NCBI GenBank assembly: GCA_002375985.1 | Contig: DFNH01000026.1 | Span: forward strand, 1,343 to 51,037 | Direction of reading: 5' to 3' | DNA: 49,695 nt | Source of the DNA: Firmicutes bacterium UBA3572 | GTDB lineage: Bacteria; Bacillota; Desulfotomaculia; Desulfotomaculales; Desulforudaceae | Part shown: positions 19,320-29,301 of the stretch, piece after piece | Numbering within the stretch: the first letter of the stretch is position 1 | Layout of the letters: each line of letters starts with the position of its first letter | Position numbers and translations under genes: made by a program | Notes under the pieces: generated by a model | Seen by the model: the letters and a program-made list of their open reading frames with translations, nothing else | Database searches by the model: none | Told to the model about the DNA's origin: nothing

Positions 19320-20306
19320 CTATTCCAGCCAGGGCATCATCTTACGCAGTTTCGCGCCCACTTCCTCGATGAGCTGCTCTTGCTCCCGGCGGCGCATGGC
19401 CTTGAAGGAGGGCTGCCCGGCCTGGTTCTCCAGGATCCACTCCTTGGCGAACAGCCCGTTTTGGATCTCGGCCAACACCGCGCGCATTTCCTGGCGCACC
19501 TCCTCGGAGATGATCCGCGGACCGACGAGGTAATCGCCGTATTCGGCGGTGTTACTGACGTTCTGGCGCATTTTGGTTAGGCCGCCCTCGTTGATCAGGT
19601 CAACGATCAGTTTGAGCTCATGCAGGCACTCGAAATAGGCGATCTCGGGGGAATACCCCGCCTCGACCAGAGTATCAAACCCGGCCTTGATTAACTCGGT
19701 CACCCCTCCACAGAGCACGCACTGCTCACCGAACAGGTCGGTCTCGGTTTCTTCGCGAAAGGTAGTTTCAAACACGCCCGCCCGGGTACAGCCGATGCCC
19801 TTCGCGTAGGCCAGGGCCAAGTCGCGGGCCTGCCCACTCGCGTCCTGATGCACGGCGATCAGCCCCGGCACACCCTTGCCGTCCTGGTAAAGGCGCCGGA
19901 CCATCCGGCCGGGGCTCTTGGGCGCGACCATGAATACGTCAATATCCGGCGGCGGCGTAATCTGGCCGTAGTGGATATTAAACCCGTGGGAGAACATCAA
20001 TGCCTTGCCGGTGGTTAGATGTGGCGCAATATCGGTCTTGTAAAGCGCCGCCTGATGCTCGTCGGGCACCAGGATCTGGATGATATCGCCGGCCGCGGCC
20101 GCTTCGGGCACCGGCAGCACCGGCAGGCCGTCAGCTTCAGCCCGCGCCTGGGAAGGGCTGCCGGGACGCAACCCAACCACCACGGAAACACCACTGTCGT
20201 TAAGGTTCTGGGCCTGAGCGTGCCCTTGGCTGCCGTAGCCGATCACCGCCACCGTTTTCCCCTGAAGCAGTTCCAGGCGGGCATCGGCGTCGTAGTATAC
20301 TTTCAC
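19320..20306 (-). CDS. ilvC: Ketol-acid reductoisomerase (class I)
   Basis: The 328-residue enzyme isomerises and reduces acetolactate or acetohydroxybutyrate. The start is GTG 20306 (VKVYYDADARLELLQGKTVA) with AAGGAGG 10 nt upstream. The NAD(P) loop GYGSQGHAQAQNL is near residue 24, and the knotted C-terminal domain holds FGEQCVLCGGVTELIKAGF and AYFECLHELKLIVDL with the metal-binding acidic residues. Length is that of class I enzymes. It lies between ilvN and leuA in the operon. Confidence 0.97.
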   Translation of the reverse strand: MKVYYDADARLELLQGKTVAVIGYGSQGHAQAQNLNDSGVSVVVGLRPGSPSQARAEADGLPVLPVPEAAAAGDIIQILVPDEHQAALYKTDIAPHLTTGKALMFSHGFNIHYGQITPPPDIDVFMVAPKSPGRMVRRLYQDGKGVPGLIAVHQDASGQARDLALAYAKGIGCTRAGVFETTFREETETDLFGEQCVLCGGVTELIKAGFDTLVEAGYSPEIAYFECLHELKLIVDLINEGGLTKMRQNVSNTAEYGDYLVGPRIISEEVRQEMRAVLAEIQNGLFAKEWILENQAGQPSFKAMRRREQEQLIEEVGAKLRKMMPWLE

Positions 20307-20342
20307 GGTTCGCTCGCCTCCTTGCAAATAAAACCCTTAGAG

Positions 20343-20840
20343 CTAGTCTTCAACGAGGACCGTCTGGCTTCCCCGCTGCATGGCCACCTTGCCGGTACGT
20401 ACCAGTTCAATGATGCCAAAAGGCCTTAGGGCGTTTTCAATGGCGTTGATCTTACCTTCGTCGCCGGTAACCTCGACGATGCAGGCCGTCTCACCCACGT
20501 CCACAATGCGACCCCGGAAAATCTCCACAATCTGGATAATCTCGCCCCGCCGTGAGGATTCCGCGTTGACCTTAATAAGTATCAACTCGCGATCCACGTG
20601 GGGCTCGTTGGTGATGTCCCGCACCCGGATCACGTCCACCAGCTTCCGCAGTTGCTTCGCCACCTGGTCCAGTACGACCTCGTCGCCCTCCACCACGATG
20701 GTCATCCTGGAGATGGTGGGATCCTCGGTCCGGCTCACGGACAGGCTGTCAATATTGTAACCGCGGCGACTGAAAAGCCCGGCCACCCGGGCCAGTACCC
20801 CGGGGTGGTTCTCCACCAAAACCGATAATGTACTGCGCAT
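20343..20840 (-). CDS. ilvN: Acetolactate synthase small (regulatory) subunit
   Basis: The 165-residue protein is an ACT-domain regulatory subunit: LSVLVENHPGVLARVAGLFSR, then GYNIDSLSVSRTEDPTISRM, and the C-terminal ALS_ss domain RELILIKVNAESSRRGEI with FGIIELVRTGKVAMQRG. It binds valine and activates the catalytic subunit IlvB, encoded just upstream. Length is standard (about 160-170). It is called ilvH or ilvN depending on convention. Confidence 0.95.
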   Translation of the reverse strand: MRSTLSVLVENHPGVLARVAGLFSRRGYNIDSLSVSRTEDPTISRMTIVVEGDEVVLDQVAKQLRKLVDVIRVRDITNEPHVDRELILIKVNAESSRRGEIIQIVEIFRGRIVDVGETACIVEVTGDEGKINAIENALRPFGIIELVRTGKVAMQRGSQTVLVED

Positions 20841-20866
20841 TAAACTCCCTCCTATGCCGGTTCCGG

Positions 20867-22522
20867 TCAGCCCAGCATTTTGCTGATAGATTCCCCAGGG
20901 GGAACCATGGGCATCACGTTTTCCTCGCGTTCGATGATGAAGTCCAGCATCACCGGTCTCGAAGAAGCAATAGCCTGCTCCAACGCCGGGCGAATCTCCG
21001 CCACCTTCTCCACCCGGATGCCCTCGGCGCCGTAAGCCTCGGCGAGCCGCACAAAGTCCGGGTTTTTCAGTTCGGTCTGCGAGTAGCGGCGGTTATAGAA
21101 GAGTTCCTGCCACTGCCGGACCATGCCCAGATAACCGTTGTTGAGAATGGCCACATTAACAGGCAGCTCGTAGTTCACAGCGGTAGCCAACTCCTGAATG
21201 TTCATCTGGATGCTGCCGTCGCCGGCGATGTCAAATACCAACTCATCCGGACAGGCCACCTGCACACCAATAGCCGCCGGCAAACCGAAACCCATCGTAC
21301 CCAGGCCACCCGACGAAATAAAGCTGCGCGGCCGGGTAAAAGGAAAGTGCTGCGCGGTCCACATTTGGTTCTGGCCCACTTCAGTGGTGATCCGGACCGG
21401 CCGGTCCCCGACCACGTCCGCAATTTCCCGGATCACCTGCTGTGGTCGCATTCCTTTTTTTTCGTAGACCAGTGGGTACTCTTTCTTCCACTGCCGGATT
21501 TTTTCGTGCCAGGCCGGGTCAGGTGCACCGCGCAAAAGCTTTAGCAAGTCCACCAAAACGGTGCGCACATCACCGGCGATGGCAATATCCACCGGCACGT
21601 TCTTGCCCAATTCGGCCTGGTCGATGTCAATGTGGATGATCGTAGCGTGGGGTGCAAAGGTCTCCACCTTGCCGGTCACCCGGTCGTCAAAACGCACGCC
21701 GATGGCCAGCAAAAGATCACACTCGCTGACCGCATAATTGGCGTATTTGGAGCCGTGCATCCCCGGCATGCCCAGATACAGCGGGTGATCGGCCGGAAAA
21801 CCGCCCAACCCCATGAGGGTGACCACCACCGGAGCCATAATGGTCTCGGCCAGCTTCCGGAGCTGTTCCGCCGCGCCCGAGTTGATTACGCCGCCCCCGG
21901 CGTAGATCACCGGGCGCCGGGCCTTCGCAATGGCTTTGGCCGCGGCCGCAATCTTGGCCGGCTCGCCCGCCAGGCGGGGCATATAGCCGCGCAGTCCGAT
22001 GGGGCCGGGATCGCGGTATTCAGTCTTGCTGCCGGATACATCCCGGGGGACATCGATCAGCACCGGGCCGGGCCGGCCGGTGGTGGCAATGTAGAAGGCT
22101 TCCTTGACAATGCGCGGCAGGTCGTTGACGTCCCGCACCAGATAGTTGTGCTTGGTGATCGGCATAGTAATGCCGGTGATGTCCGCCTCCTGGAAGGAGT
22201 CCTTCCCCAGGAGGCTCGTCGGCACCTGCCCGGTCAGAGCCACTATAGGCACCGAGTCCATGTACGCAGTGGCCAGCCCGGTTACCAGGTTGGTCGCTCC
22301 CGGGCCGGACGTGGCCATGCAAACCCCCGGGCGCCCGGTAGCGCGGGCATAACCGTCGGCGGCGTGGGCCGCCCCTTGCTCGTGCCGGGTCAAGATATGC
22401 CTGATATCGGCATCGTACAGGGCGTCGTAAATAGGCAGCACGGCCCCTCCGGGATAGCCGAAGATGGTGTCTACCCCTTCGTTTTTCAGACACTCAATCA
22501 GTATCTGTCCGCCGGTAAGCAT
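20867..22522 (-). CDS. ilvB: Acetolactate synthase large (catalytic) subunit
   Basis: The 551-residue ThDP enzyme makes acetolactate from pyruvate, the entry to valine and leucine, and acetohydroxybutyrate for isoleucine. Motifs: IFGYPGGAVLPIYDALY, RHEQGAAHAADGYAR with the catalytic Glu, the central domain DPAWHEK, and the ThDP motif GDGSIQMNIQELATA ending NNGYLGMVRQWQELFY. The ribosome binding site GGAGGAG lies inside the 3' end of ilvD (4 nt between genes), so translation is probably coupled. Confidence 0.97.
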   Translation of the reverse strand: MLTGGQILIECLKNEGVDTIFGYPGGAVLPIYDALYDADIRHILTRHEQGAAHAADGYARATGRPGVCMATSGPGATNLVTGLATAYMDSVPIVALTGQVPTSLLGKDSFQEADITGITMPITKHNYLVRDVNDLPRIVKEAFYIATTGRPGPVLIDVPRDVSGSKTEYRDPGPIGLRGYMPRLAGEPAKIAAAAKAIAKARRPVIYAGGGVINSGAAEQLRKLAETIMAPVVVTLMGLGGFPADHPLYLGMPGMHGSKYANYAVSECDLLLAIGVRFDDRVTGKVETFAPHATIIHIDIDQAELGKNVPVDIAIAGDVRTVLVDLLKLLRGAPDPAWHEKIRQWKKEYPLVYEKKGMRPQQVIREIADVVGDRPVRITTEVGQNQMWTAQHFPFTRPRSFISSGGLGTMGFGLPAAIGVQVACPDELVFDIAGDGSIQMNIQELATAVNYELPVNVAILNNGYLGMVRQWQELFYNRRYSQTELKNPDFVRLAEAYGAEGIRVEKVAEIRPALEQAIASSRPVMLDFIIEREENVMPMVPPGESISKMLG

Positions 22523-22526
22523 TGTC

Positions 22527-24203
22527 TCACTCCTCCTCCCGGTCGTCCCTGATAATGGCGCCCGTGGACGCCGAGCTCACCAGCCGGGCGTACCGGGCCA
22601 AGTAACCCCTGGTAATCTTCGGCGCCGGCGGCCGCCAAGCCGCCAGCCGCCGCCGGATCTCTCCGGCATCCAGATCCACGTTCAGGGTCCGCTCCGGGAT
22701 GTTGATTTCGATCATATCCCCGTCCTGCAGAACGGCGATCGGGCCGCCCTCCTGGGCTTCGGGGGAAATATGGCCGATGGCCGCACCGCGCGTGGCCCCG
22801 GAAAAACGACCGTCGGTCAGTAGAGCAACCTCGCGGTCCAGGCCCATACCCGCCAGCGCGGAGGTCGGCGTGAGCATCTCGCGCATGCCGGGGCCGCCTT
22901 TCGGGCCCTCGTAGCGAATGACCACCACTTCGCCGCTCCGGATGGTGCCGCCCAGAATGGCCGCCACCGCCGCCTCTTCGGAGTCGAAGACCCGCGCCGG
23001 ACCACGGTGCCGCGCCATCTCCGGCGCCACCGCGGACGCCTTGACCACGCCGCCGTCCGGCGCCAGGTTGCCCCATAAAACCACCAGGCCACCGCTCGGA
23101 GCATACGGCTCAGACACGGGGCGGACCACGTCGGGCCGCCGGTTTTGGCGACCGGCAATGTTTTCGGCTACCGTTTTGCCGGTAACGGTCAGCACGTCGC
23201 GGTTAATCAGCCCCTTGCGGTCCAGTTCGGCCATGACTACGGGAATGCCCCCGGCCTCGTCCAGGTCCTGGAGGTGGAACGGCCCCGCAGGACTGAGCCG
23301 GCAGAGGTTGGGCGTGCGAGCGCTAACTTTATTGATCAATTCCAGCTCCAGCCGTACGCCGGCCTCGTAAGCAATAGCCAAAAGGTGCAAAACCGTGTTG
23401 GTAGAACAGCCCAGGGCCATATCCACCACCAGGGCGTTCTCAAAGGCGGCGGGGGTCAGGATCTTTGACGGCCGCAGGTCGCGCCGCACCAGTTCCACCA
23501 CCTGCATCCCCGCTTCCTTGGCCAGGCGACGGCGCGCCGCGCTGACCGCGAGCACCGTCCCGTTGCCGGGCAGCGCCAGCCCCAGCGCCTCGGTCAGGCA
23601 GTTCATGGAGTTAGCGGTAAACATGCCGGCGCAGGAACCGCAGCCCGGGCAGGCCGCCTCCTCCAGTTCGGCCAGGTCCGCCTCGGTCATCCGGCCGGCC
23701 TTGACGGCACCAACCCCCTCGAACACGTTGCTCAGAGACACCGCGCGGCCGCGGAAGTTGCCGGCCAGCATCGGCCCGCCGCTGACCACCAGGCAGGGCA
23801 GATCCAGCCGCGCCGCGGCCATAAGCATGCCGGGCACGATCTTATCACAGGCAGTCACGAGCACCAAACCGTCAAAGGCGTGCGCCCGGGCCATGGTCTC
23901 GATGCTGTCAGCGATCAACTCCCGGCTGGGCAGGGAGTACTTCATCCCCTCGTGGTTCATAGCGAGGCCGTCACAGACCGCAATTCCGCCGAAGGACACG
24001 GGCATACCGCCGTTCATGCGGATGCCGTCCTTTACGGCTCGGGTCAGTTCGTCCAGGTGCAGGTGCCCCGGCACGATCTCGTTCCCCGCGTTCGCCACCC
24101 CGATCAGGGGGCGGTTCATTTCCGCATCAGTGAACCCCAGCGCCCGCAGGAGCGAGCGGTGGGGCGCTTTCTCGATCCCTTTCTTGAGCACATCACTGCG
24201 CAT
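22527..24203 (-). CDS. ilvD: Dihydroxy-acid dehydratase
   Basis: The 558-residue Fe-S dehydratase carries the cluster cysteines in VTACDKIVPGM and CPGCGSCAGMFTANSMN, the SGGPMLAG loop and the C-terminal TDGRFSGATRGAAIGHISPEA motif with the catalytic Ser. The start is ATG 24203 with GAGGAG 8 nt upstream; the open frame 32 codons further upstream lacks protein-like composition. It converts the dihydroxy acids to 2-oxo acids for valine and isoleucine. Confidence 0.96.
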   Translation of the reverse strand: MRSDVLKKGIEKAPHRSLLRALGFTDAEMNRPLIGVANAGNEIVPGHLHLDELTRAVKDGIRMNGGMPVSFGGIAVCDGLAMNHEGMKYSLPSRELIADSIETMARAHAFDGLVLVTACDKIVPGMLMAAARLDLPCLVVSGGPMLAGNFRGRAVSLSNVFEGVGAVKAGRMTEADLAELEEAACPGCGSCAGMFTANSMNCLTEALGLALPGNGTVLAVSAARRRLAKEAGMQVVELVRRDLRPSKILTPAAFENALVVDMALGCSTNTVLHLLAIAYEAGVRLELELINKVSARTPNLCRLSPAGPFHLQDLDEAGGIPVVMAELDRKGLINRDVLTVTGKTVAENIAGRQNRRPDVVRPVSEPYAPSGGLVVLWGNLAPDGGVVKASAVAPEMARHRGPARVFDSEEAAVAAILGGTIRSGEVVVIRYEGPKGGPGMREMLTPTSALAGMGLDREVALLTDGRFSGATRGAAIGHISPEAQEGGPIAVLQDGDMIEINIPERTLNVDLDAGEIRRRLAAWRPPAPKITRGYLARYARLVSSASTGAIIRDDREEE

Positions 24204-24343
24204 GACAAAAACTCCTCTAGCCCCGTAAAGGTCACAACTTAAAAGAATAAAAGAATAACAAATAGTTGCGCGGAAGTTAAAGAACCCGGCTTCCCGCACT
24301 CGGCTTTATTTTTAATGTTTCCTTTGTTTCTGGATGCTGGATT

Positions 24344-25225
24344 CTATTCTGGGAAAATCAAAGGTCCGTCGGTCTTGGTCAGTTCCCGGAAGTCCTGGAT
24401 CAGAGTCCGGGTGATCGATCCAGGCGTCCCGTCGCCAATGACCCGGGCGTCAACTTTGACCACCGGGATCACCTCGGCTGCGGTACCGGTCAGGAAGCAC
24501 TCATCGGCAGTGTAAAGGTCGTACCGGGTAAACAGCTTCTCTTCCACCGGAATCCCGCGGGCGCGGGCCAAGTCCATCACTGTGTTCCGGGTGATGCCCT
24601 CCAGGATGCCCACGTGGGACGGCGGCGTGAGCAGCACGCCGTTCTTGACCAGGAAGATGTTGTCGCCGGTGGCTTCGGCCACGTAACCCTCAGCGTTTAG
24701 CATCACCGCTTCGATTGCCCCCGACAGCGAAGCCTCGATTTTGGCCAAGATATTGTTCAAGTAATTCAGGGACTTGATCCGCGGATTAACCGCCTCGGCC
24801 AGGTTGCGCCGGGTGGGGACGGTTACAATCTCCAGACCCTTTTTGTAAAACTCCTCCGGGTACAGTTGGATGGAGGCCGCGATACAGATCACGCCGGCCC
24901 GCTTGCATTTCTTCGGGTCCAGCCCCAGGTCACCGACCCCGCGCGTGACCACCAGGCGGATGTATCCCTCGCGCAGGCCATTTCGGCGCATGGTTTCCAG
25001 GACGACCTCGGCCATTTCCTCCTTGGTCAACGGAATGTCCAGCAGGATCGCCCGCGCCGAATCGTAGAGACGGTCGATGTGGTCTTTGAGCTTAAACACC
25101 CGGTTGTAATAGGCCCGAATGCCCTCGAAGATGCCGTCTCCGTAAAGGAGACCGTGGTCAAACACCGAAATCATCGCTCGTTCCTCAGGAACAAACTCAC
25201 CGTTGACGTAGATGATTAGACCCAC
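24344..25225 (-). CDS. ilvE: Branched-chain amino acid aminotransferase
   Basis: The 293-residue class IV PLP enzyme has DHGLLYGDGIFEGIRAY, PLP-lysine region NPRIKSLNYLNNILAKIEA, EATGDNIFLVKNG and ECFLTGTAAEVIPV. It catalyses the last step of Val, Leu and Ile synthesis. GTG 25225 has GGAGG 11 nt upstream. It is the first gene after the T-box leader, so the whole operon should respond to uncharged tRNA(Ile). About 140 nt separate it from ilvD, without a clear terminator. Confidence 0.95.
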   Translation of the reverse strand: MGLIIYVNGEFVPEERAMISVFDHGLLYGDGIFEGIRAYYNRVFKLKDHIDRLYDSARAILLDIPLTKEEMAEVVLETMRRNGLREGYIRLVVTRGVGDLGLDPKKCKRAGVICIAASIQLYPEEFYKKGLEIVTVPTRRNLAEAVNPRIKSLNYLNNILAKIEASLSGAIEAVMLNAEGYVAEATGDNIFLVKNGVLLTPPSHVGILEGITRNTVMDLARARGIPVEEKLFTRYDLYTADECFLTGTAAEVIPVVKVDARVIGDGTPGSITRTLIQDFRELTKTDGPLIFPE

Positions 25226-25281
25226 CTGCCCATCTCCCTCCGTTTAGTTAATTATGGGTGATTAAATTTAGGTAAAAATCC

Positions 25282-25595
25282 GGAAATAACAAAACCTCCC
25301 GCCCAGGCAGCGACAACTACCAGGGACGAGAGGCTGCGCTCGCGCGGTACCACCCTGCTTGCCGTACCGTTACCGGAAACGGCCGCTCATTCCGTGCCGC
25401 TAAGAAGCACGCGGTTTTGATAACGGGTCACCAACCCGGTGGCAGCCTACTGGCGGCGCTGGCCGCCCCGTTTTCAGCCCCCGGCTCCAGGGTGATCTTC
25501 GGACCTGCGTCCCGCACCGGTTCTCAGCTTTCCCCGGCTCTCTGGAACGGCCGACGGTCAGGTCCCGCGTCCCTTTCCTCGCCTTTGACCTAATA
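25282..25595 (-). promoter_or_regulatory. T-box leader of the ilv-leu operon, isoleucine specifier
   Basis: The T-box sequence AGGGTGGTACCGCG is at 25356-25343. Upstream, stem I shows the AGAGAGCCGG and GAACCGGTG elements of the distal loop region, and the specifier region reads GAAG-ATC-ACCCTGGAG, so the specifier codon is ATC (25496-25494), isoleucine. A terminator lies at 25333-25295 followed by TTTTGTTATTT. Uncharged tRNA(Ile) should favour the antiterminator and turn on the operon. Confidence 0.93.
25295..25333 (-). terminator. Intrinsic terminator of the T-box expression platform
   Basis: CCTCTCGTCCCTGG (25333-25320) pairs with CCTGGGCGGGAGG (25307-25295) through G-U pairs and small mismatches, and is followed by TTTTGTTATTT. 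It competes with the T-box antiterminator. Confidence 0.85.
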
Positions 25596-25616
25596 CACTG
25601 TGGAAAGATATGAACC

Positions 25617-25645
25617 AGTATACAGATAACGGCGGTTTCTGTCAA
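25617..25645 (-). promoter_or_regulatory. Sigma-A promoter of the ilv-leu operon
   Basis: TTGACA (25645-25640), a 17-nt spacer and TATACT (25622-25617) form a near-consensus promoter. Transcription would begin near 25610, about 20 nt before the T-box stem I. Confidence 0.85.
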
Positions 25646-25770
25646 CGCCTTTTTCGTACCGCCAAAGAGTGTGTCAAGAGGTTCCGGAGGCCTCCCTCCT
25701 GACGAAGCAGACCCGAATGACAACCGTCTCGAAAATTATTTCAATAAATATACACCCGTATACTTCATAG

Positions 25771-28700
25771 CTACGGTGCTAGAGCATCTTTTTCTAACGG
25801 TTCTGCCGCCGCGTCCTCGACTTCCACCTCGATGGACCGGTAGCGGCTCATCCCGGTGCCGGCCGGCACCAATTTGCCGATGATGACGTTTTCCTTCAGC
25901 CCCAGCAACGGGTCAACCTTGCCCTTGATCGCCGCTTCGGTCAGCACCCGGGTCGTTTCCTGGAAAGAAGCGGCCGACAGGAAGGAATCCGTAGCCAAAG
26001 AGGCCTTGGTGATGCCGAGCAGGACCGGTTTCTTGGTGGCCGGCTTTCCGCCCGCCGCCTCGACGCGGCGGTTCTCCTCTTCAAATTCCAGCAAGTCGAC
26101 CAAACCGCCCGGCAGGAACTTAGTGTCACCAGGATCATCAACTTTGACCTTGCGCAGCATCTGGCGGATGACCACCTCGATGTGCTTGTCGTTAATGTCT
26201 ACCCCTTGCATCCGGTAAACCCGCTGCACCTCGCGCAGGAGATAGGTCTGTACGGCAGCTACCCCCTTGATCTTTAAAAGGTCATGCGGATTCACCAAAC
26301 CAGCGCTGAGTTCGTCCCCGGCCTCTACATAATCGCAGCTCTGGACTTTCAGGCGGGTGCCGAAGGGAATGGTATACTGCACCCGCTCGCCATTCTCACC
26401 CTTGATTTCGACCTCGCGCCGGCCTTGAGCCTCACGGATCTCGATCGTGCCGCTGATCTCGGCCACAATGGCCTGGTCCTTGGGACGTCGGGCCTCAAAA
26501 AGCTCTTCCACGCGGGGCAAGCCCTGGGTAATGTCCTCGCCGGCCACGCCGCCGGTGTGGAAAGTACGCATAGTTAACTGGGTACCGGGCTCGCCGATGG
26601 ATTGCGCGGCGATAATCCCCACCGCTTCGCCGATGTCTACCAGGTGGCCGGTGGCCAGGTTGCGGCCGTAGCATTTCTGGCAGACGCCATGGCGGGTTTT
26701 GCAGGTAAAGACCGAGCGTACGGGCACCTTCGTGATCCCCGCCGCGATGATCGCCTCTGCCGCCTCCTCCTGAATTTCCTGGTTGGCATCCACGATCAGG
26801 GTGCCGTCCGGGGCACAAATGGGCTGGGCAGCCGTACGCCCCACAATCCGGTCAAAGAGCTCCTCAATGACCTCGGTACCGTCCCGCAAGTCGCTTAACT
26901 CAACGTAATCCTCGGTGCCGCAGTCCGCCTCCCGCACAATCACGTCCTGGGCCACGTCCACCAGCCGGCGGGTCAGGTAACCGGAGTCGGCCGTCCTAAG
27001 CGCCGTGTCGGCCAAGCCCTTGCGCGCGCCGTGGGTGGAAATAAAGTACTCCAGCACCGAGAGTCCCTCCCGGAAGTTGGCCTTGATCGGCAGGTCGATG
27101 ATCCGCCCGGAGGGATCGGCCATTAGACCGCGCAGTCCGGCCAGCTGCCTGATCTGCTGGATGTTCCCCCGGGCGCCCGAAGTAGCCATCATGTAGACCG
27201 GGTTAAAGGGATCCAAAGCCTCCAACAAGGCGTTGGTGATGTCTTGGATGGTTTTGTTCCAGGTAGTGATCACGTGACGGTATTTCTCCTCGTACGTGAT
27301 CAGACCCCTCCGGTACTCTTCGTCGATCATTTCCACCCGTTTTTCGGCTTCGGCCAGAAACTCTTTTTTCTTCTCCGGGATAATGATGTCGGTCATGCCG
27401 ATGGTCAGCCCGCCCTGGGTGGCAAACCGAAAGCCCAGTGCCTTGACGCTGTCCAGAAGCTCAGCCGTTTTGGTGTAGCCCAGCTTCCGGTAACAACGCT
27501 CGATAATCCGGCCCAAGAGCTTTTTATCCACCAGCTTGTTGATGTACCCTATTTCTTCCGGCAAGGGTTCGTTGAAGATGATCCGCCCCACGGTAGTTTC
27601 CAGCAACTGCCCGTCGGGCATTCGCACCTTGATGATGGCGTGCAGGTCTACCGCTCCAGTCTCGTAGGCCAGGACGGCCTCCTCAGCGTCCCGGTAAACG
27701 TTACCCTCGCCCTTGGCGCCTGGACGCTCAATGGTCAGGTAGTAAATCCCCAGAACCATATCCTGGGTCGGAATGGTCACCGGGCGGCCGTCCTTCGGGT
27801 TAAGGATGTTGTAGATAGAAAGCATGAGCAGCCGCGCCTCGGCTTGGGCCTCGGCCGAAAGCGGCACGTGCACCGCCATTTGGTCCCCGTCAAAGTCCGC
27901 GTTGTAAGCGGTGCAGACCAGGGGGTGGATCTGGATCGCCCGGCCGTCGACCAGCACCGGCTCGAAAGCCTGGATCCCCAGGCGGTGCAAGGTGGGTGCG
28001 CGGTTCAAAAGTACGGGGTGTTCCCGGATGACGTCTTCCAGAACGTCCCAGACCTCCGGCCGCACCCGCTCCACCTTGCGCTTTGCGCTTTTAATGTTGT
28101 GGGCGTACCCGTCACTGACCAGGCGTTTCATCACAAAAGGCTTGAAAAGCTCCAAGGCCATTTCTTTGGGGAGACCGCACTGGTGCAATTTCAGGGTCGG
28201 CCCGACCACGATCACCGAGCGGCCGGAGTAGTCGACGCGTTTGCCCAGCAGATTTTGCCGGAAACGGCCCTGCTTTCCTTTCAGCATGTCACTAAGCGAT
28301 TTCAGGGGGCGGTTTCCCGGGCCGGTCACCGGCCGTCCCCGGCGCCCGTTGTCGATCAGCGCGTCCACCGCCTCCTGGAGCATACGCTTCTCGTTGCGCA
28401 CGATGATGTCCGGCGCACCCAGCTCCAGCAGGCGTTTTAAGCGGTTATTGCGGTTGATGACCCGCCGGTAAAGGTCGTTCAAATCGGAAGTGGCGAAACG
28501 GCCACCGTCCAGCTGCACCATGGGCCGCAGTTCCGGCGGGATGACCGGCAGCACTTCCATAATCATCCACGCGGGGCTGTTGTTTGATTTCCGGAAAGAT
28601 TCCACTACTTCCAGCCGGCGAATCGCCCGTATCCGCCGCTGGCCGGTCACGTCCCGGATTTCCTGGCGCAACTCCGCCGCCAGTTCCTGAAGGTCAATCT

Positions 28701-29241
28701 CCTCCAGAAGCTTTTTGATGGCCTCGGCGCCCATGGCAGCTTGAAAGCTCGTCCCGTACTTGTCCCGGTATTCCCGGTACTCCTGCTCGGTCAAGAGCTG
28801 CTTTTTTAAAAGAGGGGTGTCGCCGGGTTCAATGACAATGTACGAAACAAAATACAGTACTTTTTCCAGCGCCCGCGGGGACATGTCCAGCAAAAGCCCC
28901 ATGCGGGAAGGGATGCCCTTAAAATACCAGATATGAGACACCGGCGCCGCCAGCTTGATATGGCCAAGGCGTTCCCGGCGGACTTTGGAGCGGGTCACCT
29001 CGACGCCGCACCGGTCACAAATCACACCCTTGTAGCGGACGCGCTTATACTTACCGCAGTAACACTCCCAGTCCCGCGTGGGGCCAAAAATCCGCTCGCA
29101 GAACAGGCCGTCGCGTTCCGGTTTCAGGGTACGGTAGTTAATGGTCTCCGGCTTCTTGACCTCACCATAAGACCAGGCCATGATTTGGTCGGGTGACGCC
29201 AGCCCAATTTTAATCCGATCGAAGTTGGTCAGATCCAACAC
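25771..29241 (-). CDS. rpoC: DNA-directed RNA polymerase subunit beta'
   Basis: The 1156-residue beta' subunit has the N-terminal zinc site CYCGKYKRVRYKGVICDRCG, the catalytic NADFDGDQMAVH loop, the bridge-helix/trigger-loop region (GARKGLADTALRTADSGYLTRR split over the motif; IGEPGTQLTMRTFHTGG), and the second zinc site CKTRHGVCQKCYGRNL. Start is GTG 29241 with GGGAGGGAG upstream. It follows rpoB by 60 nt. Downstream, the usual rpsL-rpsG-fusA genes are not present; the ilv operon begins instead. Confidence 0.98.
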   Translation of the reverse strand: MLDLTNFDRIKIGLASPDQIMAWSYGEVKKPETINYRTLKPERDGLFCERIFGPTRDWECYCGKYKRVRYKGVICDRCGVEVTRSKVRRERLGHIKLAAPVSHIWYFKGIPSRMGLLLDMSPRALEKVLYFVSYIVIEPGDTPLLKKQLLTEQEYREYRDKYGTSFQAAMGAEAIKKLLEEIDLQELAAELRQEIRDVTGQRRIRAIRRLEVVESFRKSNNSPAWMIMEVLPVIPPELRPMVQLDGGRFATSDLNDLYRRVINRNNRLKRLLELGAPDIIVRNEKRMLQEAVDALIDNGRRGRPVTGPGNRPLKSLSDMLKGKQGRFRQNLLGKRVDYSGRSVIVVGPTLKLHQCGLPKEMALELFKPFVMKRLVSDGYAHNIKSAKRKVERVRPEVWDVLEDVIREHPVLLNRAPTLHRLGIQAFEPVLVDGRAIQIHPLVCTAYNADFDGDQMAVHVPLSAEAQAEARLLMLSIYNILNPKDGRPVTIPTQDMVLGIYYLTIERPGAKGEGNVYRDAEEAVLAYETGAVDLHAIIKVRMPDGQLLETTVGRIIFNEPLPEEIGYINKLVDKKLLGRIIERCYRKLGYTKTAELLDSVKALGFRFATQGGLTIGMTDIIIPEKKKEFLAEAEKRVEMIDEEYRRGLITYEEKYRHVITTWNKTIQDITNALLEALDPFNPVYMMATSGARGNIQQIRQLAGLRGLMADPSGRIIDLPIKANFREGLSVLEYFISTHGARKGLADTALRTADSGYLTRRLVDVAQDVIVREADCGTEDYVELSDLRDGTEVIEELFDRIVGRTAAQPICAPDGTLIVDANQEIQEEAAEAIIAAGITKVPVRSVFTCKTRHGVCQKCYGRNLATGHLVDIGEAVGIIAAQSIGEPGTQLTMRTFHTGGVAGEDITQGLPRVEELFEARRPKDQAIVAEISGTIEIREAQGRREVEIKGENGERVQYTIPFGTRLKVQSCDYVEAGDELSAGLVNPHDLLKIKGVAAVQTYLLREVQRVYRMQGVDINDKHIEVVIRQMLRKVKVDDPGDTKFLPGGLVDLLEFEEENRRVEAAGGKPATKKPVLLGITKASLATDSFLSAASFQETTRVLTEAAIKGKVDPLLGLKENVIIGKLVPAGTGMSRYRSIEVEVEDAAAEPLEKDALAP

Positions 29242-29301
29242 CTGTGCTTCTCCCTCCCAGAGTGGTCATTGGTGGCGGCTCACCGCTGCTGCGAAAACCA
29301 C

